From: Oxydemutator sp963693105 | GTDB lineage: Bacteria; Pseudomonadota; Gammaproteobacteria; Poriferisulfidales; Oxydemutatoraceae | Assembly: GCA_963693105.1 (NCBI GenBank) | Contig: OY843752.1 | Coordinates: 1,736,001-1,800,000 of the forward strand | Length of the DNA stretch: 64,000 bases | Direction of reading: 5' to 3' | Shown: piece by piece, positions 52,011 through 59,768 of the stretch | Layout of the letters: each line of letters starts with the position of its first letter | How positions within the stretch are numbered: the stretch's first letter is position 1 | The notes under the pieces: model-generated | The model's database searches: none | What the model was told of the DNA's origin: nothing | The model's input: only the letters and a program-made list of their open reading frames with translations | Translations under genes and position numbers: made by a program

Positions 52011-53863
52011 CCGAAACAACCGACAAAATTGCGGCGCCCGGACGCCTTGCGCCGGACTTTGAGGCGGCGAATTTTCTGAAGACGCTGACCCGCCAGCCCG
52101 GCGTCTATCGGATGCTCGACGGCGACGGCGCGCCGCTCTACATCGGCAAGGCCGGCAACCTGAAAAAAAGAGTCTCGGCCTATTTCCGCAACCACGGCCT
52201 CAGCCCCAGGACACGATTGCTGATGGAGCGCGTTGCCGGCATCGAGGTCACGGTCACGCGCTCCGAAGCCGAGGCGCTGCTGCTTGAAAACAACCTGATA
52301 AAAAAACACCGGCCACGCTACAACGTGCTGCTGCGCGACGACAAGAGTTATCCCTGCATCTACGTGCCGGAGCAAGACGCCTTTCCGCGCATCGAGTTCT
52401 ACCGCGGCGCGCGCAAGGCGCCCGGACGTTATTTCGGCCCCTACCCGAACGCGTCGGCGGTGCGGCAGACTCTGAGCCTGCTGCAGAAACTGTTTCGCCT
52501 GCGCCAGTGCGACGACGCCTTCTTCAACCACCGCACGCGGCCGTGCCTGCAATATCAAATCAAGCGTTGCAGCGCGCCTTGCGTCGGCTATATCAGCGAG
52601 CCGGATTACCGCGCCGACCTGGCGCTCGCCACCGGGTTTCTTTCCGGCAACAGCCGCGAGGTCATCGAGACGCTGGCGGCGCGCATGGACCGGGCGGCGC
52701 GCGAACTGCGTTACGAGGAGGCCATCCGCTACCGCGACCAGGTTTCCATGCTGCGCCAGGTGTCCGGGCAGCAATCCGTCAGCGGCGGCGGCGACAGCGA
52801 CGCCATCGCCTGCTACCTGCAGGGCGGCTTCGCCTGCGTCCAGGTATTCAACATCCGCGGCGGCATGAACATCGGCAACAAGGCGTTCTACCCGAACCTG
52901 CCCGACGACGAGATGGACGAGGCGGCGCTGCTGACCGCCTTCGCCGGGCAGTATTATCTCGCCCACGACATCCCCGGCGAGGTCATCTGCAGCCCGCCGC
53001 CGAACGACGCGGCGGCGCTGAACGCGATGCTGTCGGAAAAGGCCGGGCGCAAGGTCGCGCTGACGACGGCGCCGCGCGGCAGGAAGCGGCGGTGTCTCGC
53101 CATCGCGCGCAGCAACGCCGAGATCGCGCTGAAGTCGAAACTGTCGTCGCGCGCGGGCATGCGCCGGCGCCTGCAGGCGTTGCAGGAGGCGCTCGACCTG
53201 GAGCGCCTGCCAACGCGCATGGAGTGTTTCGACATCAGCCACACGATGGGCGAGAAACCGGTCGCCGCCTGCGTCGTCTTCAACCAGGACGGCGCGCTCA
53301 AACAGGACTACCGCCGCTTCAACATCGGCGACATCACCGCCGGCGACGATTACGCCGCGATGCGCCAGGCGATTGAGCGCCGTTACCGCCGCCTCCGGCG
53401 CGGCGAGGCCAAACTGCCCGATGTGCTGTTGATTGACGGCGGCAAGGGGCAGGTCAGCCAGGCGCGGGCGGTGCTGCGCGAACTCGAGGTCGCCGGAGTC
53501 GAGGTCATCGGCGTCGCCAAGGGCGCCGGACGCAAGCCCGGCCTGGAAACGCTGATTTACGGCGACTTCGGCGAAACCATGAGACTCAGGCCGGATTCCG
53601 CGGCGCTGCACCTGATACAGCAGGTGCGCGACGAGGCGCACCGTTTTGCGATTGCCGGTCACCGCCACCGCCGCGGCAAGGCGCGCAAGCGCTCGCCGCT
53701 TGAAGACATCCGCGGCCTCGGCCCGGTGCGCCGCCGGCAACTGCTGCGCCATTTCGGCGGCGCGCAGGGCGTCCACCGCGCCAGCACCGACGAACTCGGC
53801 AAGGTGCCCGGCATCAGCCACCGCCTGGCCGAATCCATTTACCGCAACCTGCATCCATCGTAA
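52007..53863 (+). CDS. uvrC: Excinuclease ABC subunit C
   Basis: 618 residues, normal length. GIY-YIG nuclease domain (PGVYRMLDGDGAPLYIGKAGNLKKRV, residues ~30-55), UVR motif (ELRYEEAIRYRDQVSMLR), RNase H-like C-terminal nuclease (MECFDISHTMGEKPVAACVVF and DVLLIDGGKGQ) and final helix-hairpin-helix pair (IRGLGPVRRRQLLRHFGG; VPGISHRLAESIYRNLH). It makes both incisions in nucleotide excision repair. Its ATG overlaps the glycosylase stop (ATGA). Followed after 6 nt by pgsA, as in E. coli. Confidence 0.96.
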   Translation: MTETTDKIAAPGRLAPDFEAANFLKTLTRQPGVYRMLDGDGAPLYIGKAGNLKKRVSAYFRNHGLSPRTRLLMERVAGIEVTVTRSEAEALLLENNLIKKHRPRYNVLLRDDKSYPCIYVPEQDAFPRIEFYRGARKAPGRYFGPYPNASAVRQTLSLLQKLFRLRQCDDAFFNHRTRPCLQYQIKRCSAPCVGYISEPDYRADLALATGFLSGNSREVIETLAARMDRAARELRYEEAIRYRDQVSMLRQVSGQQSVSGGGDSDAIACYLQGGFACVQVFNIRGGMNIGNKAFYPNLPDDEMDEAALLTAFAGQYYLAHDIPGEVICSPPPNDAAALNAMLSEKAGRKVALTTAPRGRKRRCLAIARSNAEIALKSKLSSRAGMRRRLQALQEALDLERLPTRMECFDISHTMGEKPVAACVVFNQDGALKQDYRRFNIGDITAGDDYAAMRQAIERRYRRLRRGEAKLPDVLLIDGGKGQVSQARAVLRELEVAGVEVIGVAKGAGRKPGLETLIYGDFGETMRLRPDSAALHLIQQVRDEAHRFAIAGHRHRRGKARKRSPLEDIRGLGPVRRRQLLRHFGGAQGVHRASTDELGKVPGISHRLAESIYRNLHPS

Positions 53864-53869
53864 TCACCG

Positions 53870-54427
53870 ATGACGCTGCCCAACCTCCTGACCCTGCTGC
53901 GCATCCTGCTGATTCCGGTGCTGGTGGCGCTGTTCTACCTGCCGTGGGCGTGGAGCGCCGCGGCCTGCGCCGGCGCCTTTGTGCTGGCGATGCTGACCGA
54001 CCTGCTCGACGGCTGGCTCGCGCGCCGGCTCGAACAGGAGACGCGCTTCGGCGCCTTTCTCGATCCCGTCGCCGACAAATTGATTGTCAGCGCGGCGCTC
54101 GTCATGATTGTCAGCCGCGAGCAGTCGCTGATCATGGTGGCGCCGGCGATGATCGTAATCGGGCGGGAAATCGCGGTGTCGGCGTTGCGCGAGTGGATGG
54201 CGCAACTCGGACGGCGCCATCTGGTGCGCGTCTCGCAACTCGGAAAAATCAAGACCGTGGCGCAGGCGGCGGCCATCAGCCTGATGCTCTACCACGAACC
54301 CGTCCTCGGCTTTGACGTCAACCGCGCCGGCCTGGCGCTGCTTTACATCGCGGCGGCACTGACGCTGGTGTCCATGACGGCCTATCTGCGCGCCGCCTGG
54401 CGCCACCTGCGCCCGGACGACGGTTGA
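53870..54427 (+). CDS. pgsA: CDP-diacylglycerol-glycerol-3-phosphate 3-phosphatidyltransferase
   Basis: 185 residues with four or five membrane segments and the complete CDP-alcohol phosphotransferase motif DG..AR........G...D...D at residues 47-69 (DGWLARRLEQETRFGAFLDPVAD). It makes phosphatidylglycerol-phosphate in the inner membrane. It starts 6 nt after uvrC and belongs to the same operon. The tRNA-Gly gene follows on the opposite strand. Confidence 0.95.
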   Translation: MTLPNLLTLLRILLIPVLVALFYLPWAWSAAACAGAFVLAMLTDLLDGWLARRLEQETRFGAFLDPVADKLIVSAALVMIVSREQSLIMVAPAMIVIGREIAVSALREWMAQLGRRHLVRVSQLGKIKTVAQAAAISLMLYHEPVLGFDVNRAGLALLYIAAALTLVSMTAYLRAAWRHLRPDDG

Positions 54428-54438
54428 AAAAGAGGGGC

Positions 54439-54514
54439 TGGAGCGGGAAACGAGGTTCGAACTCGCGACCTCAACCTTGGCAAGGTTGCGCTCTACCAGC
54501 TGAGCTATTCCCGC
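54439..54514 (-). tRNA. tRNA-Gly (GCC)
   Basis: 76 nt including encoded CCA. GCGGGAA acceptor strand pairs with TTCCCGC; D-arm AGCTCAGCTGGTAGAGC; anticodon loop TTGCCAA gives GCC; T-arm GAGTTCGAACCTC. It lies opposite in direction to pgsA and to the two following tRNAs. In E. coli the corresponding glyW-cysT-leuZ genes all point the same way. Confidence 0.97.
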
Positions 54515-54530
54515 ATCGCGTGCGGATGCA

Positions 54531-54559
54531 ATTTTCCACCAATGCCGCGGCACAGTCAA
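54531..54559 (-). promoter_or_regulatory. Candidate promoter of tRNA-Gly
   Basis: On the minus strand TTGACT (54554-54559), a 17-nt spacer and GAAAAT (54531-54536) lie about 17 nt before the tRNA 5' end. The GC-rich stretch after the -10 (GCATCCGCACGCG) resembles a stringent discriminator. Confidence 0.4.
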
Positions 54560-54623
54560 TAGAAGCCATCGGCGCCGAATAGTGGTAACCTTTGCGCGGT
54601 GGACTTGCAGCGGCCTGGTCACG

Positions 54624-54697
54624 GGCTAGTTGGCAGAGTGGTTATGCAGCGGCCTGCAAAGCCGTGTACGCCGGTTCGACTCCGGCACTAGCCTCCA
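54624..54697 (+). tRNA. tRNA-Cys (GCA)
   Basis: 74 nt with encoded CCA. GGCTAGT pairs with ACTAGCC; anticodon loop CTGCAAA gives GCA; T-arm CCGGTTCGACTCCGG. It lies just upstream of tRNA-Leu, as in E. coli cysT-leuZ. Confidence 0.97.
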
Positions 54698-54720
54698 GCT
54701 CGCGGCAACCGCACGACCAC

Positions 54721-54807
54721 GGGGACGTGGCGGAATTGGCAGACGCTTTGGACTTAAAATCCAATGGCTTTTATGCCGTGCGGGTTCGAGTCCCGCCGTC
54801 CCCACCA
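54721..54807 (+). tRNA. tRNA-Leu (TAA)
   Basis: 87 nt with encoded CCA. GGGGACG/CGTCCCC acceptor stem; anticodon stem TTGGA/TCCAA with loop CTTAAAA gives TAA; a long variable arm (TGGCTTTTATGCCG) typical of class II tRNAs; T-arm GCGGGTTCGAGTCCCGC. The ndh-like gene starts 23 nt after it and may be co-transcribed. Confidence 0.97.
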
Positions 54808-54829
54808 TCAGGCGAACGACCGACGACCA

Positions 54830-56494
54830 ATGACAAACGCACAGGCCAGCAAGACACGGGTCGTCATCGTCGGCGGCGGCTTCGCCGGCGTGTACACCGC
54901 GAAATATCTGCGCCGGCATGCCGCGAACATCACGGTGGAGCTGATCAACGACAACAACTATTTCGTGTTCCAGCCGCTGCTGCCGGAAGTCACCGCCGGA
55001 ACCATCCACGTCATGGACGCGGTGTCGCCGCTGCGCCTGCTGCTGCCGAAAACCCGCTTCCGCATGGCGCAGGTCAAGGCCATAGACTTTGACAAGCAGA
55101 CGGTGCGCGTGCTGCAGGGGCACAAGACGCGCTATGTGCGCGTGCCCTACGACCATCTCGTCGTCGCCTGCGGGCTGGAAGCCAACCTGGCGATGCTGCC
55201 CGGATTTGCGGAGCACGGCCTGCCAATCAAGAACATCGCCGACGCCTACAGTCTTCGCAACCACATCATCCAGTGCCTGGAACACGCCGACATCACCAAC
55301 AACCCGCGACTGAAACGCAAACTGCTGACATTCACCGTCGCCGGCGGCGGCTTTTCCGGCGTCGAGACCGCCGGAGAACTCTACGAGATGCTGCGCCGCA
55401 CCGCGCGCTTTTACCCGTATATCGAGGCCGGCGAAATTCGCCTGGTTCTGGTACACGGCGGCCCGAGGCTGCTGCCGGAGTTGTCCGAAACGTCGAGCCG
55501 CTACATCCACAAGCTGTTCGCCAAGCGCGGCATCGAGGTGCGGCTCGATTGCCGCCTTGCCAACGCCACCGGCAGTTCGGTGCAAACGGAAGACGGCGAG
55601 CGGATTGACACCATGACGCTGGTGACAACGGTCGGCATGACCGTCGCGCCGGTGGTCTCGTCGTCGCCGCTGAAACTGAAGCGCAATCGCATCGTCACCA
55701 ACCGCCTGCTGCAGGCGCAGGGGTTCGACAACGTCTGGGCGCTCGGCGACGCGGCCTGCATCCCGCTCGACGACGACGGCGAAAGATACGCGCCGCCGAC
55801 CGCGCAATTCGCGGTACACGAGGCCAGGCGGCTGGCGGACAACATCGCGGCGCGCGTCGAGGGCCGCGCGCCGGCGCCGTTCTCGTATAAAAGCAGGGGC
55901 GCGCTCGCATCGCTCGGCAACCGCCGCGGCATCGCCGAAATTGCCGGTGTGCGCCTGTCCGGCATCAGCGCATGGCTGTTGTGGAGGAGTTTGTATTTGT
56001 CCATGCTGCCGGGCGTCGCGACGCGGATGCGAATCGCGCTGGACTGGTTGCTGGACTGGTTTCTGCCGCGCAGCATCGTCCAGATTGAACAAAAGCCGGA
56101 ACGCGCCTGCCGCCTGCTGCGCTTCAGGAAAGGCGACACGATCTCGGAACCGGGGCAGGTCACGCGGGGTTTGTACACGGTGGTTTCCGGCGCGCTTGAA
56201 TCCAATGTCACGGACCCGAAGACCGGAGAGGAACTGGTGCGCGTGCTCGGCGCCGGAACCCACTGGGGCGAGCGCACCATCAGCGACGACACGACGACGG
56301 TCGGCACACTGAGGGCCATCAAGGACAGCAACGTGCTGGTGCTCGACAAGGAGGATTTCAAACGTCTGCGGCGCTCTTTCAATGTGCTCGACGACTATTT
56401 CTCCCACCTGCCCGAATCACTCTACCCCGATCAGTTGCAGCATCACCAGCCGTTCAACGACAACAATACGGAGAAAACACCCCATGCTGATTGA
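54830..56494 (+). CDS. Type II NADH dehydrogenase fused to a cyclic-nucleotide-binding-like domain
   Basis: 554 residues from MTNAQASKTRVVIVGGGFAGVY; an earlier in-frame ATG lies inside the tRNA-Leu gene and is rejected. Residues 10-400 form a two-dinucleotide-fold flavoprotein: GGGFAG (15-20) for FAD, NYFVFQPLLPEV, the second fold TFTVAGGGFSGVETAGEL for NAD(P)H, ALGDAACIP and PPTAQFAVHEARRLADNI. NDH-2 oxidises NADH and passes electrons to quinone at the inner membrane without pumping. A cNMP-binding beta-barrel follows near 425-530 (RFRKGDTISEPGQVTRGLYTVVSGALES, then LGAGTHWGERTI). It may gate activity with a small ligand; that is inferred. It overlaps the next gene by 11 nt. Confidence 0.88.
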   Translation: MTNAQASKTRVVIVGGGFAGVYTAKYLRRHAANITVELINDNNYFVFQPLLPEVTAGTIHVMDAVSPLRLLLPKTRFRMAQVKAIDFDKQTVRVLQGHKTRYVRVPYDHLVVACGLEANLAMLPGFAEHGLPIKNIADAYSLRNHIIQCLEHADITNNPRLKRKLLTFTVAGGGFSGVETAGELYEMLRRTARFYPYIEAGEIRLVLVHGGPRLLPELSETSSRYIHKLFAKRGIEVRLDCRLANATGSSVQTEDGERIDTMTLVTTVGMTVAPVVSSSPLKLKRNRIVTNRLLQAQGFDNVWALGDAACIPLDDDGERYAPPTAQFAVHEARRLADNIAARVEGRAPAPFSYKSRGALASLGNRRGIAEIAGVRLSGISAWLLWRSLYLSMLPGVATRMRIALDWLLDWFLPRSIVQIEQKPERACRLLRFRKGDTISEPGQVTRGLYTVVSGALESNVTDPKTGEELVRVLGAGTHWGERTISDDTTTVGTLRAIKDSNVLVLDKEDFKRLRRSFNVLDDYFSHLPESLYPDQLQHHQPFNDNNTEKTPHAD

Positions 56495-57299
56495 CCTGCG
56501 CGAGATTCGCACCCACATCATTGCTTCCGCAGAAGATGATCCCGACCGCTACAAAAGCGTGACCGCCATGGCGGAGCGACTGGGGCTGAACTACGAAGTG
56601 CATCGCCCGGTTTACGTCAGAGCCAACGGCATCGGCTGCGCCATTGCGCACCTGCACATCCTGGCCAGCGCACAGGCCCCCTGCCTGGTGCTGGAAGACG
56701 ACTGCGAGACCACATCCCACCTCCAGATTCGCTTCGAAGTGCCCGACGAAGCGGATGCGGTTCATCTCGGCGTATGCACAGTCGGAATCCCCTTGTCGGA
56801 CCATCCTCGCCGACGGGTGACCTTTCCCGTGTCCGACCAGCCCGGCGAGCCCAAGCGCAAAGACAGGCGGGTTCCGCGATGCATACTCGGGGCCGCCGTA
56901 ACCACGGAATACAACGAGATCTTTCTAAGAGCGCACAACATGGTTTCGACCCACGCCTACCTGTACCTCGGAAAAGAAATGATCGAAACGGTACGCGGGG
57001 AAATCCTCGAGTCTCTGACCATCCCGTGGCACTGGGACGTCGCCATGGCGCGGTTGCAAAAATCGCGGCTTGTTCTGACGCCGCGCCGGCCCTTCTTTTA
57101 CCAGAAAGACACGAAAGACGTGACCCTTCCCGAAACGGATCTGGAGCCGGTGCCGAATCCGGACGAACTGGACGATGCCTGGTTTGAACGTCGGCTGGAC
57201 ACGGAGCGATCCGGCCACAAGCTGTACTATAGAATCCTCATTTATTCCCTGCACAGGTTTCGGCTCGGCCTCGGGTGGCTGATGGGTAAGTTGCCGTAG
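56484..57299 (+). CDS. Glycosyltransferase family 25-like protein
   Basis: 271 residues. NGIGCAIAHLHILASAQAPCLVLEDDCE shows the GT25/LPS-type pattern G.GC..(A/S)H...LEDD, where the acidic cluster binds metal and nucleotide sugar. VVTTEYNEIFLR and WHWDVAMARLQ match segments of the paralogue that follows. The C-terminus is basic and hydrophobic (LYYRILIYSLHRFRLGLGWLMGKL) and may lie on the membrane. GGAG precedes the ATG by about 12 nt. It overlaps the ndh-like gene by 11 nt. Likely adds a sugar to LPS or a surface glycan; the acceptor is unknown. Confidence 0.75.
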   Translation: MLIDLREIRTHIIASAEDDPDRYKSVTAMAERLGLNYEVHRPVYVRANGIGCAIAHLHILASAQAPCLVLEDDCETTSHLQIRFEVPDEADAVHLGVCTVGIPLSDHPRRRVTFPVSDQPGEPKRKDRRVPRCILGAAVTTEYNEIFLRAHNMVSTHAYLYLGKEMIETVRGEILESLTIPWHWDVAMARLQKSRLVLTPRRPFFYQKDTKDVTLPETDLEPVPNPDELDDAWFERRLDTERSGHKLYYRILIYSLHRFRLGLGWLMGKLP

Positions 57300-57377
57300 G
57301 CGGCCGCCGGATATGAATGACTCCACCCTGAAGAATTGCAACGCCACCCGCGTTGGACGACGATACAAAGGAGCCAC

Positions 57378-58207
57378 ATGCTGATTGACCTGCGCAAGAT
57401 TCCCACCCGCATCATCGCCTGCCCTGACAAAGGGACCACCCGCTACAAAGACGTAACCGCCATGGCACAACGAGTGGGGTTGCACTACGAAGTGTACCAA
57501 TCAGTCTATATGGGAAGCAAAACACTCGGTTGCGCCCTCGCACACTTGCGCGCTTTGAAAGACGCACCAGCCCCCTGCCTGGTGCTGGAAGACGACTGCG
57601 AGGAAACACCCCATTTCCGGCACCGCTTCGAAGTGCCCGACGAAGCGGATGTGGTCTCTCTCGCCATCAACACAGCCGGAATCCCCTTGTCGGAGCATCC
57701 TTCTCCCCGGCTGACCCTGAACCCGCCCAGCCCGCGTCTGCACGAGACCAGAAAGATTCCGAGATATGTGTTCGGCGGCGCCGTGGCCACGGAATACAAC
57801 GAGACCTTTCTGAGGATACACAACATGCTTGGCGGTACCGCCTATCTATACATCACAGAAAAAGCAATCAAGGAAACGTGCGAGGCAATCGTTGATTATA
57901 TGACCATCCTGAGTGACTGGGACAACGCCATGGCACGGCTGCAAAAACAACGGTTGCTTGTTCTGACACCGCGCCGGCCCTTTCTGTACCAGAAATACGA
58001 CAAAGACCAGACATACCGTGAAACCGGTTTGACACCGTGCCGAATCTGGAAAAACTGGACGATGCCTGGTTCGAGCATCGGATGAACACCCAACCACCAC
58101 CCATCAAAAACGCCCATCCCCATCGCGGACTGTTCCGCAGAATCATCACGTCCGTGCTATACAGACTTTGGCGCGCCCTCGAGCGGCTGCTGAAGAAGTC
58201 GCTGTAG
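57378..58207 (+). pseudogene. Second GT25-like paralogue, frameshifted near the 3' end
   Basis: It is about 55-60% identical by eye to the preceding gene, with the same start (MLIDLRKIPTRIIA), LGCALAHLRAL and CLVLEDDCEET motifs. The first frame stops after ~235 codons in unrelated residues. A shift by one base at about 58037 restores VPNLEKLDDAWFEHRM and a basic C-terminal helix (LYRLWRALERLLKKSL) ending at the TAG at 58205-58207. Alignment with the paralogue shows one missing G (CCGGTGCC became CCGTGCC). The catalytic part is intact, so a truncated enzyme could still work. It has a good AAAGGAG ribosome site 5 nt before the ATG. Confidence 0.75.
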
Positions 58208-58236
58208 GCAGGGGCGCCGCAAAAGCCCCGCCGAAG

Positions 58237-59181
58237 TCATATCCAGTCGAAGCGGTATCTGAGGTTCAGGGTCACGCCCCAGTACTCGATGTCGTCGCTT
58301 TCAGCCTGCCACAGTATGGTGTTGCTGCGGTCGCCGATTTCACTCACCCGGTCGGCCGGCGCGACGGTGGACTCGTGGTTGCGCAGCGTATCCCACGGCT
58401 TGCGCTCGCCCTCGAACTCGCCGAACCGCGCATAGCGAAAACGGACGCCCGCCGACAGGCGCTCGTCCACGGCGTAGTCCATGCCCAGCAGCAGCTGCCA
58501 GCCAAAAAGATCGTCCTCGACGCTGGTCTCCAGACTGCTCACCGTGCCGCGTGCGGACTCTATGGCGACATCGTTGTCCCTGACAAACCGCAGGCGAAGA
58601 TCGGCCTCGGTTCTCGACCAGCCCAGGCCCGCGCCGACATACGGCGTCCACCGGGAATCCGTCTTGTGGTCGTAATACACATTGAAGAAAACGTCATGCG
58701 ACTCGATGTCTTTCAGACGGTTGCTGGCGCTGCCGCCGGCTCCGGGCATGCCGCCCGTTGTCAAGCCGTCGAACTCGGCCAGCTTGGCCGGCGAATTGCC
58801 GCCGAGCGGACGCCAGACATCGTCGTCGTCGTATTCGTTGTTGCGGTGGGAGTATTCCAGTTCGAGCCTGAGCGGCGCGTGGCGAAGGGCGTAGCCGACG
58901 GTCAGCCCGGCCAGATGGCCGGCGCCGGCGCCGCCCCAGCGATTCAAAAAGGAGTCTCCGGTCGCCCGGGCGCAGGCATCGCTCCACGCGCCGCCCGCGA
59001 GATGCAGGTCGCATGCGGTCGGAACGCCGGAACTGAACGATTCAAACTCGGCGCTCGGAGCGACGGCAAATCCCAGGTTGAGCCCCACGTAGGCGCGGCC
59101 CTGGTCGGCCGGGGCCGAATGCCCGAAAAGCATGACCGGCGCCGCCAGCAGTAAAAAAATCTTTTTGGCCCTCTTTCTCAC
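58237..59181 (-). CDS. Outer-membrane beta-barrel protein
   Basis: About 314 residues. Signal peptide RKRAKKIFLLLAAPVMLFGHSAPA; then alternating beta strands such as GRAYVGLNLGFAVAP, LAGLTVGYALRHAPLRLELEYSH, WTPYVGAGLGWSRTEADLRLRF and a C-terminal strand WGVTLNLRYRFDWI ending in aromatic residues recognised by the BAM complex. The pattern resembles opacity/surface-antigen (OmpA-like barrel) families. The start is set by AAGGAG 6 nt before a GTG (59181); two upstream in-frame ATGs would place that ribosome site inside the coding region. Convergent with the GT25-like genes. Exact role unknown. Confidence 0.75.
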   Translation of the reverse strand: MRKRAKKIFLLLAAPVMLFGHSAPADQGRAYVGLNLGFAVAPSAEFESFSSGVPTACDLHLAGGAWSDACARATGDSFLNRWGGAGAGHLAGLTVGYALRHAPLRLELEYSHRNNEYDDDDVWRPLGGNSPAKLAEFDGLTTGGMPGAGGSASNRLKDIESHDVFFNVYYDHKTDSRWTPYVGAGLGWSRTEADLRLRFVRDNDVAIESARGTVSSLETSVEDDLFGWQLLLGMDYAVDERLSAGVRFRYARFGEFEGERKPWDTLRNHESTVAPADRVSEIGDRSNTILWQAESDDIEYWGVTLNLRYRFDWI

Positions 59182-59212
59182 TATGAACTCCTTTGTCATC
59201 GAACACGGCATT

Positions 59213-59716
59213 TTATGCGCGCCGCGCGCGCGCGTCCAGCAACAAATCGCAAGCCTCGCGCGCCGCGCCGCGGCCCGCTTTCAGGGAAGCCGTCCAGTCG
59301 GCGCGCCGCAGGACTTCGCGATGGGCGTCGGCGGGCGCCAGCGCCAGACCGGCGCGCTCCATCGCCGGCAGATCAATGGCGTCGTCGCCCATGAAAGCCG
59401 CCTGTTTCGCGTCGAGGTCGAAACGCACCAGCAAGGCGTCGAGCACCGCGGCCTTGTCGCGGCAGCCCTGGTACACGTGCTCTACACCCAGCTCCGTCAT
59501 TCTTTCGGCGACGATGCCGCTGTCGCGCGCGCTGGCGACGGCGACCTGGATTCCGTATTGGTGCAGCAGGCAGATCCCGTGGCCGTCCTTGACATTGAAG
59601 CATTTGATTTCGCCGCCGTCGGCGCCGAAGCACAGCCTGCCGTCGGTCAGCACACCGTCCACGTCGAACACAATCAGTTCAATCGCGGCGGCTTTTCTTG
59701 AAATTTCGTCGTCCAT
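59213..59716 (-). CDS. kdsC: KDO-8-phosphate phosphatase
   Basis: 167 residues of the small HAD type without cap. D18 and D20 in IVFDVDGVLTDGRL are the nucleophile and acid; GGEIKCFNVKDGHGICLL, ASARDSGIVAERM and FMGDDAIDLPAM complete the site. The enzyme forms tetramers and releases KDO for LPS core synthesis, so the organism makes KDO-type LPS. It lies divergent from rpoN, 52 nt apart. The lptC-lptA-lptB genes that usually separate kdsC and rpoN are absent here. Confidence 0.9.
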   Translation of the reverse strand: MDDEISRKAAAIELIVFDVDGVLTDGRLCFGADGGEIKCFNVKDGHGICLLHQYGIQVAVASARDSGIVAERMTELGVEHVYQGCRDKAAVLDALLVRFDLDAKQAAFMGDDAIDLPAMERAGLALAPADAHREVLRRADWTASLKAGRGAAREACDLLLDARARRA

Positions 59717-59768
59717 CGTGAACAGTGGTAAAATCACCCCGGTTGCGGGCGTCCACCATACTATAACA

